The position numbers and the translations under genes were made by a program. Positions 62,101 to 64,000 of a stretch of 64,000 bases of DNA are shown piece by piece. Each line of letters opens with the position of its first letter. Position 1 is the first letter of the stretch. Source of the DNA: Streptomyces sp. G-G2 (GTDB taxonomy: Bacteria > Actinomycetota > Actinomycetes > Streptomycetales > Streptomycetaceae); contig NZ_JASISO010000025.1 in the NCBI RefSeq assembly GCF_030063135.1, positions 1 through 64,000 on the forward strand, read 5' to 3'. The notes under the pieces were generated by a model, which saw only the letters and a program-made list of their open reading frames with translations, was not told where the DNA came from and did no database searches.

Positions 62101-64000
62101 GCCTTCGCGTCGGTCTGCGACGTGACCCGGGACTCTCCGTCGTAGCCGAAGGAGGTGACCAAGCCCGCAGGGAAGGTGTCCGAGATCGCCGTATTGGTCA
62201 GGACACGGCCGAGATTGTCATAGGTGAATTTTGTGACCAGCCCGTTGGGATCGGTCATCGAGGCGATGTCACCGTTGCGGAAGTAGCTGATCGTGGTGGT
62301 CGCGCCGCCCGGTGAAACCGTCTTGGAGGGCAGCCCTTTGGGGGCGAACCCGCTGTCGGCAGCGGGGTTCGTGGTGCCGTCGGTGTAGGACACGAGGGTC
62401 GACCGGCCGGACGGGAAGCCCGCCACTGGCGGGGTCGTGACCTTCGTACGGTTCCCCAGGGCGTCATAGGAGTATGACGTCAGATAGGTGTTGTCGGTCG
62501 CGGAAGCGGACCGGCCGTCGCGGACGGTGTCGACCAAGTCGTTGATCGGGCTGGGAGTCAGCTGTGCGCTGGTGTCGTCCGGAAGGTATGTGGTGTAGGT
62601 GGTGGAGCACGAGTTGGCGGCCTGGTTCTGGCAGGTGGTCTTGGAGACCTCGTTGCCCCGTACGTCGTGGCCTGCGGTGCTCACATTGCCGTTCGGGTCG
62701 GTCACGGTGTGCAGATAGCCGCCGGTGTCGTACCCGTAGAACGTCTTGTTGCCGAGCCCGTCGATCTGGGCAACCATGCGGTTGCCGTTCCACAGGTCGT
62801 ACTGGTATTTGACCGCCTTGCCACCAGGATCAGTGACGCTTGCGGTCTGCAGCGGTGCGAGACCGGTGGAGTTCTGCCCGGCGTTGAAGTGCGCCGAGGC
62901 ATCCTGACCCGTGAGCTGCGTACGGTAGAAAGCGACCTCGGCGATCGAACCAGGGAAGTATCCGAGTTCGTTTGTCGGGTGGTTCGGCCAGTTGCCACCG
63001 GCTTCGCCTGCTCCGATGTAGGTGTAGTTCGCAACACTGGTGAGCAGGGCGGCGGTGGTGCTGCCCGCCTTGGTTCCGTCCAGGTACAGGGCCTGGCCGC
63101 TGGTGGCTCCGGCGGCGAGCATGACGTGATGCCACTTGCCGTCGTTGATCTTCCCCGGCGAGGTCATCATGCCGCCGGTGCCGTTGGTGTCCCAGAACTT
63201 GCCGTACAGCTTTCCGTCCGTGCCCACGTACAGGGCCGGTGTCCAGTTACCCCCGGTGGGATTGCCGCCGGTCAGGGATTGCGCCATCTGGTCGTACAGG
63301 ACGCCGCCGGCGGTGTTTCCGGCAGGCATCTTGAACCACATGTCGACCGAACCGGGCTGTGTGACGACCTGGTCTGTCGAGGGCAGCTGGATGTAGGACG
63401 AAGTGCCGTTGAAGGAAGCCGCCGTGTTGTCGGCGAACGGTCCGGCGGCGCCGAGCGTGACGCCGTTGTAGGTCGCGGGGCCGGAGTGGATTTCGTCGTA
63501 GGCCTGCGACGCGCCCGCGGCGTCGCCGAGCCGGTGGTAGGTGGCGGGCGCTGCGCCGAGGACGGCAGCGCGGTATATCTGGCTGGATCCGGTGACGGTG
63601 GGCGTCGACATCGTCCAGGAGCCACCGTTTTCATCGGTGGCGCCGGTGACCGCAGCCGTTGCCGCGTTGTAGGTAACTGCCGAGTACGCCTTGCCGGAAG
63701 GCCGCGTGACGGAGGTCAGCAGGCTCGTCTGCTTTGTGCCGGCCTGCTGTAGAGCGGTGACGCTCGCCTGCGAAAGGGGCTTGTTGAAGAACGAGACGTT
63801 CGCGATCGAACCGTTGAAGTACGTGCCGTAGAGCGTGCTCGAGTTCGGGTGCGGCTGGTCGGGCCACGCATCACCAAGGTAGCCGGTTCCCACGTACACG
63901 TGGTTGAACTGCCACGGCGCCATGTTGCCGCCGCCATCCGCGCTGTAGCCCGCGCCGGTGCCGACCTGGTTGCCGTCCAGCCACATCGTCTGCGCGGTCC
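56103..64000 (-). CDS. Giant Rhs/YD-repeat protein with Hint and EndoU toxin (3' part)
   Basis: The frame runs beyond the window edge; more than 2630 residues are visible. Order from the edge: LamG/concanavalin-like domains (two copies close to the edge and one near 60.7-61.3 kb, for example GPLTIGNAKLAGGGYLSGN), many YD repeats (types YDAAGNVVQQ, YTYDNADRLATI), and the Rhs core closure YDPGVGRFMNKD near 58.2 kb. A Gly/Ala-rich hydrophobic stretch (about 57.2-57.75 kb), a Hint domain (about 56.52-57.15 kb) and an EndoU RNase tip (SHILRGGLGRNG, GGHMAPGNPGKT, AFPDHGAC) follow. By family the toxin cleaves RNA in competing cells after release by Hint. MafI-type immunity follows. Confidence 0.9.
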   Translation of the reverse strand, partial: TAQTMWLDGNQVGTGAGYSADGGGNMAPWQFNHVYVGTGYLGDAWPDQPHPNSSTLYGTYFNGSIANVSFFNKPLSQASVTALQQAGTKQTSLLTSVTRPSGKAYSAVTYNAATAAVTGATDENGGSWTMSTPTVTGSSQIYRAAVLGAAPATYHRLGDAAGASQAYDEIHSGPATYNGVTLGAAGPFADNTAASFNGTSSYIQLPSTDQVVTQPGSVDMWFKMPAGNTAGGVLYDQMAQSLTGGNPTGGNWTPALYVGTDGKLYGKFWDTNGTGGMMTSPGKINDGKWHHVMLAAGATSGQALYLDGTKAGSTTAALLTSVANYTYIGAGEAGGNWPNHPTNELGYFPGSIAEVAFYRTQLTGQDASAHFNAGQNSTGLAPLQTASVTDPGGKAVKYQYDLWNGNRMVAQIDGLGNKTFYGYDTGGYLHTVTDPNGNVSTAGHDVRGNEVSKTTCQNQAANSCSTTYTTYLPDDTSAQLTPSPINDLVDTVRDGRSASATDNTYLTSYSYDALGNRTKVTTPPVAGFPSGRSTLVSYTDGTTNPAADSGFAPKGLPSKTVSPGGATTTISYFRNGDIASMTDPNGLVTKFTYDNLGRVLTNTAISDTFPAGLVTSFGYDGESRVTSQTDAKATNRVTGAVHQPQTTTVFDADGQVLSQTVADLTGGDASRTVSTIYNAYDEAATTTDATGGIKNYTYDAYGNQATVKDALGNVTAYTYDPNGHQLTQTLKGYTGDPVNPSAAQDLVTTSRAYDPAGRLQSVTDAMGNSTAYTYTDNNLSATVTRVDSTGTKTFVQQSNSYDAAGNVVQQATNNGATVTKSTLDAASRPTSTTVDPDGVNRTTTVSFTPDDKPATSTLTDASGASHTTKTTFDPMGNVTSRTLQEDAAGHPAGWWPLNQTSGTTATDASGTGNTASSTGPVSWTDGAAAFNGTTGGISTNGPVLNTAASYTVSAWANLADTSNFRTIVAQGGTNHGAFFLQYAPNFGKWMFQSPSADATSGLTYAMATAPTAPALNTWTHLVGVFNSATSTMSLYVNGVLAGTATNTSPWNANGPLTIGNAKLAGGGYLSGNTHNGQIGNVQAYSRALTAADVATLYGAGRSGGTTASSTEATSTWKLDQRGLPTSMTDPNTNTTNYTYDEAGHLTVTSAPAVNAEPNGGPASLVHPTALVGYDTFGDQTETQDPNGNTVTTAYDASGRKAGQTLPSYTPPGGGTPITGASTSLTYDKAGNLTKVTDPLTHTTSYLYDQLGDTSQVTDANNGVSHTLFDPNGQALAATDPAGIQTQATYDYLGRKVTSTILERFPAPSAITTTNSYAASAINPGGAFLASTTTHNGVTASYGYDKVGEQTQVTDGAGNTTRYTYDLQGRKTITTLPDGTKSKVTLDQLGDPLTIQSLDTDGTTVLSSKSATYDAMGRTMSATDANQHTATFTRDATGLLTGEVQPVDATHSITTSFGYDASGQRTRFTDGRGNSTYSTYNAWNLPESTIQPSVTTSTYSYTTAADSTQTTTYDAAGRPVTQTSPGGVKVTVGYDNLGNITSRDGTGAEAATASRSFTYDKDNRLLTANTAAIDTTLRATNETLTYNDRSQPLSVSGSGGTSSFAFNNDGLPTARTDASGTTAYTYDNADRLATITDAATTTKLTYSYNTLSQPSTIQYGTGNTRSYTYDHLHRLTGDSLKTSAGASVASIAYGYDGNDNETSKTTTGLAGAASNTYTYDWANRLTSWNNGTATTAYGYDTSGNRIQSGANVYTYDARNQLTGDGINTYTYSARGTVTRKTSGATPITSSSDAFDRQVTQGTQTYLSDALDRVITSTAGTGATTTFAYSGADNSVASDGVNTYTRTPGGSLLGIGTIAGGPATSALAYNDQHGDVVGNFTAASPTLSASRSYDPLGNPTATTNTPAGSLGYQSGWTDNSTGQVNMAARWYDPGVGRFMNKDTVSLDPAPNSVAANPFVYVDDNPLNRTDPSGHSWFGDAAHWVSKEWHSTVKAATGAYHTVANWASTQLNSAYNWAASAWHATVDAYDDTMAYLNRLKRQLADAYRPIRATVTQKWHETTAYVTSRARESVAVVTTTYQAAAVAVNTTTTFFQNHAAAIASFAASTAVFLGCEVAIGAATGGVGAVVGAAACGALAGEVGGAIDQGFKCMDGQSGACSAKAFGGAILLGAVGGAIGGALGGALGGKLAEAAIGKILPKLVTNTLEGAAVGGISGGATGAADYGLTCSDTSAGCSWSGAANAAISGAEDGAIGGAAGGILFTGAAAAKGRSSKGADESGPVEEGAGGSCPIEGSAPPHSFTGSTPVLMADGTAKPIDQVKAGDEVENAAPGKDDAQTHKVDKVIVTTTDHDFVDLTIVPNTENASTPSTPDQSSKARVLHRGALGLAASVAAFAAVLGSSPDGNASIVAAGASDVTTHGATLTTTYHHPFYDQTQSSFVDAQDLRPGDVLRTPTGTAQVTVVRLYHANTTTYDLTVDGLHTYYVLAGATAVLVHNCGTARFTVDSTGSASDATLQPSPGRINLASEQATSHILRGGLGRNGQWSGGHMAPGNPGKTVFPSSWSADDIMEHVSDIATDPNSRWEGGGPGGAWLTRRGNPAMFKVFGVRDGVCIRVAMEPAGRGIVSAFPDHGAC
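56520..57875 (-). repeat. Duplicated Rhs pretoxin/Hint segment (copy 2)
   Basis: The in-frame counterpart of 53853-55195 within the large Rhs gene. The two copies diverge exactly after the Hint end (LVHN), where the toxins begin. Confidence 0.85.

Noticed and set aside
1..64000. tRNA genes, rRNA genes and CRISPR arrays
   Set aside because: Reading both strands showed no cloverleaf-like tRNA, no rRNA segments and no regularly spaced repeat array; the repeats seen are protein-coding duplications.

Overview
The window is high-GC actinobacterial DNA, almost certainly from Streptomyces. Supporting signs are frequent GTG starts, GTGA/ATGA stop-start overlaps, DUF5753/DUF397 regulator pairs, and families largely confined to streptomycetes (DUF6087, DUF6879, DUF5999, DUF6153). 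It reads as accessory DNA: regulators, nucleotide hydrolases, a possible peptide-modification cluster, a split prophage, a metal and sulfide detoxification island, insertion-sequence debris and a polymorphic-toxin locus.

Region 1 (0-13.3 kb, mostly minus strand). Read along the minus strand, there is a DUF5999 protein, a double-HTH LuxR-like regulator, a D-Ala-D-Ala-ligase-like ATP-grasp enzyme, a C39-type cysteine peptidase and a MurF-like Mur ligase. A second block follows: a small protein, a DUF6879 protein, a DUF5753 XRE regulator, a 72-aa protein, a 43-aa Gly/Lys/Pro-rich peptide, an isoaspartyl-methyltransferase homologue of the FxLD type and an ABC exporter that carries a frameshift. 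DUF6087, MazG and NUDIX genes follow it. Tandem CTTGCA repeats with a 10-bp period lie before two of the transcripts. This block is the best candidate for an undescribed system, possibly a peptide modified through aspartimide or ATP-grasp/Mur-ligase chemistry. That reading is inference.

Region 2 (13.7-18.7 kb). An anti-sigma-type HATPase is divergent from a classic DUF5753/DUF397 pair. An Asp/Glu racemase homologue and a minus-strand phage lysis cassette (coiled-coil membrane protein, amidase-LysM endolysin, holin-like protein) follow.

Region 3 (18.7-37 kb). This is a detoxification island. A sulfide/persulfide module resembling the staphylococcal cst operon holds a CstB-like protein, rhodaneses, TauE and a CstR-like repressor, with palindromic ATACCCC-N2-GGGGTAT operators. 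Also present are an ArsR-MFS pair with a 12-bp inverted-repeat operator, a cysteine-synthase-like enzyme with a second MFS exporter, copper-type proteins (four-helix Cys-rich protein, DUF4396, DUF305, DUF6153), and an NmtR-like sensor with a P1B-4-type ATPase. The island sits between the tail and lysis genes of one prophage, with degenerate sequence at both edges.

Region 4 (37.4-50.8 kb, minus strand). This is a siphovirus tail module: tail tube, tail assembly chaperones joined by a G_GGA_AAA -1 frameshift site, a 1649-aa tape measure, a distal tail protein, a minor tail protein, a Gp37-like protein and a 1300-aa receptor-binding-type protein. No capsid genes are visible.

Region 5 (50.8-64 kb). 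ISAzo13-like and IS3-like fragments and a deaminase-like toxin remnant precede two Rhs C-terminal modules. One is an orphan module (Hint plus restriction-endonuclease-like toxin and immunity gene). The other is the 3' end of a very large Rhs protein with a Hint domain and EndoU toxin, followed by a MafI-type immunity gene. The two share about 1.35 kb of closely related DNA upstream of the toxin tips, which could allow toxin exchange by recombination.
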